This document shows positions 15,747-22,889 of a DNA stretch of 32,000 nt, piece by piece (position 1 is the first letter of the stretch; each line of letters opens with the position of its first letter). Both the position numbers and the translations under genes were made by a program. The notes under the pieces are model-generated. The model made no database searches, was not told where the DNA came from, and saw nothing but the letters and a program-made list of their open reading frames with translations. Source of the stretch: an uncultured Opitutales bacterium (GTDB taxonomy: Bacteria > Verrucomicrobiota > Verrucomicrobiia > Opitutales > Coraliomargaritaceae); NCBI GenBank assembly GCA_937775295.1, contig CALKBZ010000024.1, forward strand, positions 1 through 32,000. Reading direction: 5' to 3'.

Positions 15747-17324
15747 ATGCAACGGCTCACCACCAACCAAATCAACGACTTCAACAATCCGCTCGCCTTC
15801 GCACGCGAGCGAGAAGCTCGTGTCGGCCAAACCCAATCCGAAACACGCGAAACGCAGAATTTCACAACCAAGGACAGAGAAGCCTCGTTTCGGCTCGTCA
15901 CTGGAGCCATCAAACGCCTCGACACGCTCAAGAGCAACTTGGAGACCATGCTCGACCTCAGCCGCTCCGCCGAACGCACCCGTGGCGTCTCGTTTAAGCG
16001 CGATACGATCTACGGCAAGCTGCGCAGCCTCAGCGCCGGCTTCGACCAAGTCGTCGACTCGGTGCGTTTCGACGGCAACCCGGTCTTCAGCGGCAACACG
16101 CTGACCCTGGGCATGGGCGCCGGCAGCCGCCCGCTCAGCCTGGAAACCTCCAAACTGCTCACCTACGGCGAGGACGCCTTGAACCTTTCGACCAGCAGCG
16201 AAACGGCCGAGGTCACGGTGTTCGAGACGGTCGATGACGTCATTCTCAATCAAAACAGCAGCTTCACCGGCATCACACTCAGCGGCGCCTCTTACATCGA
16301 GGGCAGTAACAGCGCCCTCGAGCTCGACAACACCAACTACAAGGTGAAAATCTTTTTCACCGGTAACGAGTCAGCAGTCGAACTACGCGATCGCACCGGT
16401 GCCTTGATTGAACGCCAAGAAGGCATCAATCTCTCCGGGGAGGGCCGGGAATTCGTCGATTTCACTGTCGGCGTGCAACTGCAGATCGACAAACAACCCA
16501 TCCTCGGGGCGCTTGACGAGCTCGACTTTACCACCGACGACCCCATTGAGATCACCTCCTCGATCCTTTACCGACGACTCGACAGCCACACCCTGAGAAA
16601 TGACGACAGCCAGACGGATACCCCCGATGCTGCGTCTCTTCTATTTGAGGCCTCACTCGGCAGTGCCGCAGTCGGCCAGCTAAGCGTATCCGAGCCCAAG
16701 CTGACGCCCTCAACCAGCGACTCCAACGCACTGGAAAGCGGCTTCTATAACATGAACATCGAATATCGGGGCGAAAATTCCTACATCCGCCTGACCGATG
16801 CACTGGGCCGCATTCGCGGCTTTAAGTTCGGCGTCGATCTCACCACCGAGTCCACTAGCATTGACTTTGACGGTGGACTGAGCGTCACCGTAGCGAATAG
16901 CGGCTGGAGCGACAACGGCAGCTTGCAGGTGCCGATCAAGTACAATCGGCGCCCGCCCGCCATCGAAGCATTCGATTTTCGCCAATACACGCAACAAATC
17001 GAAGCTGCCATGGCGGTGATTGACGACGAGCTTGCGCAAATGGCACAAACCGCTGCCCAAATCCAAGAGCTCAACGCGCAACGCAACCCAGCGCTGCAGG
17101 CAAACGGCATGACTGCCGCCAGCTTGAGCGCCAGCTCCAGCTTGAACATTCTATCTGGTGGTAAAAGCGGCCCACTCCTCATCAACGCCAACACCAGCAA
17201 GAGTCTCGCCATTGCCGCCGATCAGATCTTTGCCACCACCACCGCCTTCGGCACACAAGCCAACCAAACGCCTGAGCAGCTGGCCTCCCTACAAATGGCT
17301 TCCGCAGTCAACATCCTGAGCTAG
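15747..17324 (+). CDS. Flagellin-related filament or hook-associated protein
   Basis: The 525-residue protein has no Sec signal and begins with a polar helix, as type III exported filament proteins do. Residues about 48-115 (AIKRLDTLKSNLETMLDLSR, then FDQVVDSVRFDGNPVFSGN) resemble the second half of the flagellin D1 domain, where N-terminal helices are followed by a F-x-G-x-x-L/V-x-x-G turn. The middle holds two related beta modules (about 195-250 and about 330-385, each Y-x-V/M-x-I followed by an aromatic strand, an LRD/LTD turn and a VDF/IDF strand). The C-terminal helix (about 415-450) and NILS ending recall the flagellin D0 tail. It is not FliD by sequence, although it occupies the place of fliD ahead of a fliS-like gene. 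Exact role unknown. Confidence 0.55.
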   Translation: MQRLTTNQINDFNNPLAFAREREARVGQTQSETRETQNFTTKDREASFRLVTGAIKRLDTLKSNLETMLDLSRSAERTRGVSFKRDTIYGKLRSLSAGFDQVVDSVRFDGNPVFSGNTLTLGMGAGSRPLSLETSKLLTYGEDALNLSTSSETAEVTVFETVDDVILNQNSSFTGITLSGASYIEGSNSALELDNTNYKVKIFFTGNESAVELRDRTGALIERQEGINLSGEGREFVDFTVGVQLQIDKQPILGALDELDFTTDDPIEITSSILYRRLDSHTLRNDDSQTDTPDAASLLFEASLGSAAVGQLSVSEPKLTPSTSDSNALESGFYNMNIEYRGENSYIRLTDALGRIRGFKFGVDLTTESTSIDFDGGLSVTVANSGWSDNGSLQVPIKYNRRPPAIEAFDFRQYTQQIEAAMAVIDDELAQMAQTAAQIQELNAQRNPALQANGMTAASLSASSSLNILSGGKSGPLLINANTSKSLAIAADQIFATTTAFGTQANQTPEQLASLQMASAVNILS

Positions 17325-17391
17325 GCCTGTGGCATCCTCGGCGGCCGCCTAGCGAGACCAAGTTAACCCTCCCCCCCCGCGACGATCTCAG

Positions 17392-17709
17392 ATGAACAAC
17401 CCCTACCAAGCACAGGAGCAAGTGGCGAATCAAGACGCCGCCATTCAACGGCTACTGGAGCTCTACAGTATTGCGATTGAGGCCAATGCCAGCGGCGAGC
17501 AAGAAACCCTCGCCCACAGCTTGGCCCTGCTTAAAAAGACGCTCAACCCGAATGCCAACCCTGCCTTGGCTCGCGAGCTCGCAGCGCTTTACACCGCAGC
17601 CGAAAAGGCCGCCCAAAACAAGCAACCGCAACGGGCGGCCGAGATCCTTGAAACATTACGCGGCTTTTGGATCGCACGGACGCGAATCGAAAAAAAACTT
17701 TTTTTTTAA
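17392..17709 (+). CDS. FliS-like flagellin chaperone, copy 1
   Basis: The 105-residue helical protein has the FliS layout: an NPYQAQ opening (FliS: NAYQQY), a LLELYSIAIEAN helix (FliS: LLYDGAI), a helix with LNPNANPALARELAALYTAAEKA (FliS: the ELA-x-NL-x-x-LY helix) and a C-terminal ILETLRGFW helix (FliS: LL-x-LR-x-AW). It is shorter than usual (FliS about 125-135). FliS binds the C-terminal helix of flagellin and prevents early polymerisation, and the flagellin gene follows by 105 bases. The C-terminal end is encoded by A8-C-T9. A second, nearly identical copy lies at 19622. A C8 run lies about 15-22 bases upstream of the start. Confidence 0.55.
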   Translation: MNNPYQAQEQVANQDAAIQRLLELYSIAIEANASGEQETLAHSLALLKKTLNPNANPALARELAALYTAAEKAAQNKQPQRAAEILETLRGFWIARTRIEKKLFF

Positions 17710-17717
17710 TAAATTCT

Positions 17718-17744
17718 CAAAATTATTTCTAGCACTGCCGTAGG
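17718..17744 (+). promoter_or_regulatory. Sigma-28-type promoter of flagellin copy 1
   Basis: CAAAATTA (17718-17725), 11 bases, GCCGTAGG (17737-17744). It aligns base for base with the better promoter of copy 2 (TAAAGTTA, GCCGTAGA). The -35 is weaker here, so expression may be lower. The leader to the ATG at 17815 is about 60 bases. Confidence 0.55.
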
Positions 17745-17814
17745 TATTAGTATCAACCAAGAAATGGCCTGATAATCTCGAATCAAAACAATAACCGACC
17801 AGAACAGTAATATG

Positions 17815-18918
17815 ATGACAAATATATCACTCAACTCGGGCATTCGTTCCAACCTCCTTCAGCTGCAGCGCTCTTCCACGTCGTTCCAAACCACGACCGA
17901 ACGCTTGGCTTCCGGCAAAAAAGTCAACTCGGCAATCGACAACCCAAGCAATTTCTTTGCCGCCGTCGGTCTCTCCGACCGCGCAGAGGCACTGAACTCG
18001 CGCCTCGACGGCATTGGACAGGCCGTCCAAACCGTCAAGGCAGCCGACAACGGTATCAGCACCATCCGCAGCTTCGTCAGCGCGATGAAGGGTGCGGTAA
18101 ACAATGCCCTCGGCAACACCGACGAGAATGCGCGTGCAGACTTGGGCCGTCAATTCAATGAACTGCTGGTTCAAGTCGCTCAAACCGCCAAAGACTCGAG
18201 TTACCGAGGGGGCAACCTCCTACAAGGCAACGAGACCAACACTGTTCAGTTCGGCGAATCCTTCGATTCGTCCAAACTTGATGTCCTCGGCTTCGATTTA
18301 GGTGGTCCCACCTCGGAAGTCGATGCGGACGGTGAGATCTCCGCAGCAGCTCAGTCCGCGGTAGTCGAACGGGCATCGACCGCTGGAGTAAGTGCCATTG
18401 GCTACGCTGACAGTACTATCGGCACTCCCAGTTCGGCGTTTTTTGGCGGAGAAGCCTTTACTGCAATTGGTGCCGGTGTAAGAGAAATCGTTGGCACCGC
18501 TTCCGCCGCGGCCGGGACTCAAGCTACTGCGGTCGCATTATACATGGCCAATCAAACTGGCGACGCCGCTATTGGCATCCAGGGCGCGGGTACCAATCAG
18601 GTAGGTTCGATCGACTGGGGCGGCGCGAGCTACAAGGATGATCTCGCGGCAGTGATCCAACAGATCGAAGCCTTCGACTCTGAATTGAAGACGCAAGCCA
18701 GTAGCCTGTCGCAGAACTTGGCTTCGATCACTATTCGTGAAGAGTTCAGCAATAACGTGATCAACACCTTGAATGAAGGTGCCGACAAGTTGACACTGGC
18801 TGACTTGAATGAAGAAGGCGCGAATCTGCTCGCCCTGCAAACGTCGACTCAGCTCGCGACACAGTCGATCTCGCTCGCTTCGCAACAATCTCAGGGAGTG
18901 CTACAGCTCCTCGGATAA
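17815..18918 (+). CDS. Flagellin, copy 1
   Basis: The 367-residue protein has the conserved flagellin N-terminus (SLNSGIRSNLLQLQRS, ERLASGKKVNSAIDNPSNFF, then the D1 helix to KDSSYRGGNLLQG) and C-terminus (SLSQNLASITIREEFSNNVI, TLADLNEEGANLLALQTS, ending SLASQQSQGVLQLLG). The central part (about 160-285) is Ala/Gly/Thr-rich and variable. It is the filament subunit, exported by the flagellar type III system. I chose the second of two adjacent ATGs (17815, not 17812) because it aligns with the start of copy 2. It is followed directly by a truncated copy of the 15747 gene, and the downstream terminator is missing here. Confidence 0.93.
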   Translation: MTNISLNSGIRSNLLQLQRSSTSFQTTTERLASGKKVNSAIDNPSNFFAAVGLSDRAEALNSRLDGIGQAVQTVKAADNGISTIRSFVSAMKGAVNNALGNTDENARADLGRQFNELLVQVAQTAKDSSYRGGNLLQGNETNTVQFGESFDSSKLDVLGFDLGGPTSEVDADGEISAAAQSAVVERASTAGVSAIGYADSTIGTPSSAFFGGEAFTAIGAGVREIVGTASAAAGTQATAVALYMANQTGDAAIGIQGAGTNQVGSIDWGGASYKDDLAAVIQQIEAFDSELKTQASSLSQNLASITIREEFSNNVINTLNEGADKLTLADLNEEGANLLALQTSTQLATQSISLASQQSQGVLQLLG

Positions 18919-18928
18919 AACGCTCGGC

Positions 18929-19555
18929 ATGGGCGCCGGCAGCCGCCCGCTCAGCCTGGAAACCTCCAAACTGTTTACCTACGGCGAGGACGCCTTGAAC
19001 CTTTCGACCAGCAGCGAAACGGCCGAGGTCACGGTGTTCGAGACGGTCGATGACGTCATCCTCAATCAAAACAGCAGCTTCACCGGCATCACACTCAGCG
19101 GCGCCTCTTACGTCGAGGGCAGTAACAGCGCCCTGGAGCTCGACAACGGCAGCTTACAAGTACCGATCAAGTACAATCGTCGCCCAGCCGTCATCGACGA
19201 GTTCGACTTTCGCCAATACACGCAGCAAATCGAAGCTGCCATGCTGGTGCTTGACGATGAGCTTGCGCAAATAACACAAACCGCTGCCCAGATCCAAGAG
19301 CTCAACGCGCAACGAAACCCAGCGCTGCAGGCAAACGGCATGACCGGCGCCAGCTTGAGCGCCAGCTCCAGCCTCAACATCCTATCCGGCGGCAACAGTG
19401 GCCCACTCCTCATCAACGCTGGCATAGGAAAGAGTCTCGCCATTGCCGCCGATCAGATCTTTGCCACCACCACCGCCTTCGGCACACAAGCCAACCAAAC
19501 GCCTGAGCAGCTGGCCTCCCTACAAATGGCTTCCGCAGTCAACATCCTGAGCTAG
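18929..19555 (+). pseudogene. Truncated, internally deleted copy of the flagellin-related gene
   Basis: From 18924 the sequence repeats the gene at 15747 from its residue 123 (MGAGSRPLSLETSK) onward. It then lacks 585 bases that correspond to 16325-16909, and resumes at GSLQVPIKYNRR to the common end (MASAVNILS). Both parts stay in frame. An ATG at 18929 would give 208 residues. The 5' third, including the promoter and N-terminal helices, is absent; the fragment is fused to the 3' end of flagellin copy 1. It may be transcribed by read-through from the flagellin, but without the N-terminal export region it is probably not a functional filament protein. Differences from the first copy include amino acid changes near the joint. 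Confidence 0.75.
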
Positions 19556-19621
19556 GCCTGTGGCATCCTCGGCGGCCGCCTAGCGAGACCAAGTTAACCC
19601 TCCCCGCCTCGACGATCTCAG

Positions 19622-19951
19622 ATGAACAACCCCTACCAAGCACAGGAGCAATTGGCGAATCAAGACGCCGCCATTCAACGGCTACTGGAGCTCTACAGTA
19701 TTGCGATTGAGGCCAATGCCAGCGGCGAGCAAGAAACCCTCGCGCACAGCTTGGCCCTGCTTAAAAAGACGCTCAACCCGAATGCCAACCCTGCCTTGGC
19801 TGGCGAGCTCGCAGCGCTTTACACCGCAGCCGAAAAGGCCGCCCAAAACAAGCAGCCCGCACGGGCGGCCGAGATCCTTGAAACATTACGCGGCTTTTGG
19901 ATCGCACGGACGCGAATCGAAAAAAAACTTTTTTTTTCAATAAATGCTTAA
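19622..19951 (+). CDS. FliS-like flagellin chaperone, copy 2
   Basis: The 109-residue protein is nearly identical to the product at 17392 (a few substitutions, such as V to L at residue 11 and R to G at residue 62). A C inserted after the same T9 run removes the first stop and adds a few codons (FFSINA at the end instead of FF). Its stop codon overlaps the -35 element of the flagellin copy 2 promoter. The same FliS-like argument applies: NPYQAQ opening, LLELY helix, ELAALY helix and ILETLRGFW. Confidence 0.55.
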   Translation: MNNPYQAQEQLANQDAAIQRLLELYSIAIEANASGEQETLAHSLALLKKTLNPNANPALAGELAALYTAAEKAAQNKQPARAAEILETLRGFWIARTRIEKKLFFSINA

Positions 19952-19975
19952 AGTTATTTCTAGCACTGCCGTAGA
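19949..19975 (+). promoter_or_regulatory. Sigma-28-type promoter of flagellin copy 2
   Basis: TAAAGTTA (19949-19956), exactly 11 bases, GCCGTAGA (19968-19975). This is close to the consensus TAAAGTTT-N11-GCCGATAA and is the best sigma-28-type match in the window. The leader to the ATG at 20046 is about 60 bases. Confidence 0.75.
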
Positions 19976-20045
19976 TATTAGTATCAGCCAAGAAATGGCC
20001 TGATAATCTCGAATCAAAACAATAACCTACTAGAAAAGTAATATT

Positions 20046-21014
20046 ATGACAGATGTATCACTCAACTCGGGCATACGTTCCAACCTCCTCCAGCTGCAGC
20101 GCTCTTCCGCGGCTTTCCAAACCACGACCGAACGCTTGGCTTCCGGCAAAAAAGTCAACTCGGCAATCGACAACCCAAGCAATTTCTTTGCCGCGGTCAA
20201 TCTTACCGACCGTGCAGAGGGCCTGAGCTCGCGCCTCGACGGCATTGGACAGGCCGTCCAAACTGTCAAGGCAGCTGACAACGGTATCAGCACCATCCGC
20301 AGCTTCGTCAGCGCGATGAAGGGTGTGGTAAACAACGCCCTCGGCAACACCGACGCGAGTGCGCGTGCAGAACTGGGCCGTCAATTCAATGAACTGCTGG
20401 TTCAAGTGGGCCAAACCGCGAAAGATTCCAGCTACCAAGGCGTCAACCTCCTAAAAGGCGGCGATACCCAAACGGTTCAGTTCGGCGAAAAATTCGATGC
20501 GTCCACACTGGACCTTGAAGGCTTTAACGTAGAGGGCCCCGCTACACTCTCCGCTGCGGCAGGCGATGAAGGTAATATTGCAGATATAGCTAACGCCGAC
20601 GCGAGTGCAAACTTTGGATTCCTAATGACCACCCAAGACGGCGACGAGTTCGGCATCAACGGTGCCTTGACTAACGCTACCAACACCGCCGCAGTAGACG
20701 GCTCCACAGACTGGCGCGCTTCGACGTACGAGGCTGATCTCAGTTCAGTCTTACAACAGCTTGAAGGCTTCGATAATGAATTGAAATCGCAAGCCAGTAA
20801 CCTGTCACAGAACTTGGCTTCGATCACCATCCGTGAAGAGTTCAGCAATAACATGATCAATACCTTGAATGAAGGTGCCGACAAGATGACACTGGCTGAC
20901 TTGAATGAAGAAGGCGCGAATCTGCTCGCGCTGCAAACATCGACTCAGCTCGCGACACAGTCGCTCTCCCTAGCTTCGCAGCAATCGCAGGGAGTCCTTC
21001 AGCTAATCGGATAA
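20046..21014 (+). CDS. Flagellin, copy 2
   Basis: The 322-residue flagellin is nearly identical to copy 1 over the first 150 residues and the last 85 (SNLSQNLASITIREEF to SLASQQSQGVLQLIG), but differs completely in the centre (about 160-230), where it is 46 residues shorter. The D0/D1 packing domains are conserved and the exposed D2-type part is variable. A hairpin and a strong terminator follow. Its promoter is the best sigma-28-type site here, so this may be the main filament subunit. Confidence 0.93.
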   Translation: MTDVSLNSGIRSNLLQLQRSSAAFQTTTERLASGKKVNSAIDNPSNFFAAVNLTDRAEGLSSRLDGIGQAVQTVKAADNGISTIRSFVSAMKGVVNNALGNTDASARAELGRQFNELLVQVGQTAKDSSYQGVNLLKGGDTQTVQFGEKFDASTLDLEGFNVEGPATLSAAAGDEGNIADIANADASANFGFLMTTQDGDEFGINGALTNATNTAAVDGSTDWRASTYEADLSSVLQQLEGFDNELKSQASNLSQNLASITIREEFSNNMINTLNEGADKMTLADLNEEGANLLALQTSTQLATQSLSLASQQSQGVLQLIG

Positions 21015-21020
21015 ACCGCT

Positions 21021-21044
21021 CGGGATGGCCTACAAGCCATCCCG
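21021..21044 (+). other. Hairpin after flagellin copy 2
   Basis: CGGGATGGC (21021-21029) pairs perfectly with GCCATCCCG (21036-21044) around a 6-base loop. No T-run follows, so it may protect the flagellin mRNA end or aid the terminator just downstream. The equivalent position after flagellin copy 1 is where the duplicated block joins, so copy 1 lacks it. Confidence 0.7.
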
Positions 21045-21066
21045 CTCCATACACTCAAAACTTCAA

Positions 21067-21094
21067 GGAGCAGACGAAAGTCTGCTCCTTTTTT
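21067..21094 (+). terminator. Rho-independent terminator of the flagellin locus
   Basis: GGAGCAGAC (21067-21075), GAAA loop, GTCTGCTCC (21080-21088), then six T. The 9-bp stem is perfect and GC-rich with a stable tetraloop. Confidence 0.92.
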
Positions 21095-21300
21095 GTGCGC
21101 TAAAGCACACCGTTGAGCTGACTATTATGAGCTGCTGGATATGCATCAACCGGCACCTCAAGCCAGTTGCGACGAGACCATTACCAACACACCTAGCATA
21201 GAGCCGGCGGGGTGTAGGCAAAATTCTCCAACCACACTGCCCTTTCGCTTGCGCATGCTCGACCACTCGACGCTAAAAAAAAAACAGATTATATCTATAT
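21095..21300. other. Intergenic stretch between the flagellin terminator and the flagellin relic
   Basis: I see no supported gene here. A small hairpin-like TGTGC/GCACA pair follows the terminator at 21094-21110. An A10 run lies at about 21274-21283. Open frames in this stretch do not resemble known proteins. Confidence 0.4.
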
Positions 21301-21310
21301 AATATAAAGT

Positions 21311-21335
21311 TACTTAGGTGACTTTTTTTATTTTG
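21311..21335. terminator. Possible terminator hairpin before the flagellin relic
   Basis: AAAGTTAC pairs with GTGACTTT (one G-T pair) around a TTAG loop and is followed by more T. Being AT-rich and preceded by A-rich sequence, it could act in either direction. Positions are approximate by a few bases. Confidence 0.4.
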
Positions 21336-21350
21336 GCATCAGCAGTGCTA
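21334..21350 (+). promoter_or_regulatory. Sigma-54-type promoter before the flagellin relic
   Basis: TGGCAT, CAGCA, GTGCTA, with GG (21335-21336) and GC (21347-21348) 10 bases apart. It belongs to the same motif family as the sites at 7627, 15560 and 31380. Transcription would start at about 21360, giving a leader of about 54 bases to the relic start at 21414. Confidence 0.65.
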
Positions 21351-21413
21351 TGATAATTAGACAACTCTTGCGAAGGCTAGCTGCCTTGCTAAACATCTAT
21401 CATACAGTTCATC

Positions 21414-21540
21414 ATGTCAGACATATCGCTGCACACAAGTATTCGTGCCAACCAACTAGCGCTGCAAAACACTTTACCGCGCGCCACACAGCCATGCTGC
21501 TTAGCCTCGCAGCAGGCTTAGGCCGTTCACTCGCGACTCA
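21414..21540 (+). pseudogene. Flagellin relic: N-terminal tip fused to C-terminal tip
   Basis: An ATG at 21414 opens a 35-codon frame that begins MSDISLHTSIRANQLALQNT, a typical flagellin N-terminus. It passes straight into RATQPCCLASQQA, which aligns with the flagellin C-terminus (LATQSLSLASQQSQGVLQL). A TAG at 21519 falls where the flagellin has Ser-Gln; beyond it the nucleotide similarity to the flagellin end continues for a further 20 bases. The whole D1/D2 part, about 300 codons, is missing. The N-terminal sequence differs from copies 1 and 2 (IRANQLALQNT against IRSNLLQLQRS), so this was a third, distinct flagellin. Confidence 0.7.
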
Positions 21541-21582
21541 GCCAAGACTGATACATCGACCTCGATTCAAACCCGCGGCACT

Positions 21583-22395
21583 ATGAACGACGCATCTCCG
21601 CCAAAAAAACCCACGCTCCGGCTACTGCACCACATGGCATGCTCAGGAGGCACACTGATCAGTCGCCGCCTAGGCAGCATGCAAGGCGTCTGCCTGTTGA
21701 GCGAGATTCCCCACGACACCGCACACCCGAAAGCCAAATCCTACCAGCTCTCGCCACTCAAACAGGCGGTTGAATGGCACGGCTTGCTGGACGCAGCAGA
21801 CTTGGAAATCTTTCGCAAAGCCCCCCCCAGCTTCCAGCAGATCATGTGGTTGATCGAGGAGCGCGCCAGCGCCCATGGGCTGCAACTGCTGGTGCGTGAC
21901 TGGTCACATATGGATTGGATTGGCAAGCCCTCTTACCAACCCGTCGATGAATCGCGACTAGCCGACTGGCTTCAGGACTACATCGTGCACCGCCACTGCA
22001 CCGTACGCCACCCGATCGACCAATACCTGAGCCTGTTCAAACTCGGCGCGATGCCCGACTGCGACGGCACGATCGACGCATACCTCGAAGGCATGCTTAA
22101 ATTCAGTGAATGGTGCCATGAAATCGGCTTTACCCGCTATGAGGACCTGACGCACGAACCCGACACCCACCTCAAGCATATCTGCGAGCAGCTCGCGCTT
22201 GATTTTGCCCCTAGCCCTATCGACCGCCGGTCCTCCTTTAAACACGTGACCAGCGATCTCGACCTCAGCCGCGGCGGCGCCGCGGCCATCCGACACGCCA
22301 AGCGCCGCGCCGCGCCCGACGAGCTGATCGATCAATTCCGCTCACGCGAAACATATAGCCAAATCAAACAATTGCTCGGTTACGAAACGGATTAA
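21583..22395 (+). CDS. Sulfotransferase family protein
   Basis: The 270-residue protein has the two PAPS-binding signatures of sulfotransferases: the 5'-phosphosulfate loop HHMACSGGTLISR (about 16-28) and the 3'-phosphate loop TVRHPIDQYLSLF (about 140-152), where Arg142 and the Ser are the conserved contacts. The remaining length fits the small sulfotransferase family. It would transfer sulfate from PAPS to a carbohydrate or protein hydroxyl. Its acceptor is unknown. It starts the plus-strand run that contains the GT41 glycosyltransferase, just downstream of the flagellins, so filament modification is a reasonable guess. Confidence 0.75.
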   Translation: MNDASPPKKPTLRLLHHMACSGGTLISRRLGSMQGVCLLSEIPHDTAHPKAKSYQLSPLKQAVEWHGLLDAADLEIFRKAPPSFQQIMWLIEERASAHGLQLLVRDWSHMDWIGKPSYQPVDESRLADWLQDYIVHRHCTVRHPIDQYLSLFKLGAMPDCDGTIDAYLEGMLKFSEWCHEIGFTRYEDLTHEPDTHLKHICEQLALDFAPSPIDRRSSFKHVTSDLDLSRGGAAAIRHAKRRAAPDELIDQFRSRETYSQIKQLLGYETD

Positions 22396-22442
22396 CCGCG
22401 CTTCACTCTGCCCAGTTCCCAGCTCACCAACCACTTCAGCGT

Positions 22443-22889
22443 ATGCCCCTCTGTGACTCACCCAAAAAAGACTGCACCACAGCGACCCGCCGCTTGCATC
22501 AGCACATAGAATTACACGAATTGCGGCCGATCGTGGATGAAATGGTCAACGACGGTGACACCCGCCAAGCCATTGAGCGAGTCAAAGCGTGGATCATCAG
22601 CAATCCGCTCGATGAGGACGCTTTCATCCTGCTCAGCGAGCTCTACGAGCAGGCCGGCGAAACGAACGCGACGGTGGTGGCTCTGCAGCGCGCTCTGCAA
22701 CTCAAAGAACTGTCGGCCAGCTATCAACCCTCACCGAGCCTGCTTCGCTTCCAGGAGATCGAGTCCGCCGCGGTGAATGATTCGACCAACCCGCTCTTTC
22801 CAGTCTTTGACATTCAAACCAATCGCGAGGGCGACACACGCGGCGCTTTTTTAAAACAACACGCGCAACGCAAGGCAGCCCATGAGTAA
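22443..22889 (+). CDS. TPR-type helper protein coupled to the GT41 gene
   Basis: The 148-residue protein has one or two TPR-like helix pairs (ELRPIVDEMVNDGDTRQAIE, then DEDAFILLSELYEQAGETNA and VVALQRALQL at about 30-100), a charged C-terminus and no signal or membrane segment. Its stop overlaps the start of the GT41 gene by 8 bases, so the two are translationally coupled and probably work together, for example in presenting substrate. No closer family is recognised. Confidence 0.6.
   Translation: MPLCDSPKKDCTTATRRLHQHIELHELRPIVDEMVNDGDTRQAIERVKAWIISNPLDEDAFILLSELYEQAGETNATVVALQRALQLKELSASYQPSPSLLRFQEIESAAVNDSTNPLFPVFDIQTNREGDTRGAFLKQHAQRKAAHE

Noticed and set aside
15708-16253. Long minus-strand open frames antisense to the flagellin-related gene and to the flagellins
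   Set aside because: They are mirror frames of GC-rich genes with strong homology on the plus strand.
17370-17378. C8 run upstream of FliS-like copy 1 as a phase-variation tract
   Set aside because: The run is short, lies in a spacer, and copy 2 has a different, interrupted sequence at this place; there is no evidence of an effect.
18809-18928. Extension of the truncated flagellin-related frame back to an ATG at 18809
   Set aside because: These codons overlap the 3' end of flagellin copy 1 in another frame and are not homologous to the parent gene; they are a by-product of the duplication joint.
21350-21586. A 78-codon open frame upstream of the sulfotransferase gene
   Set aside because: Its ATG lies inside the sigma-54-type -12 element, and the real signal in this stretch is the flagellin relic in another frame.
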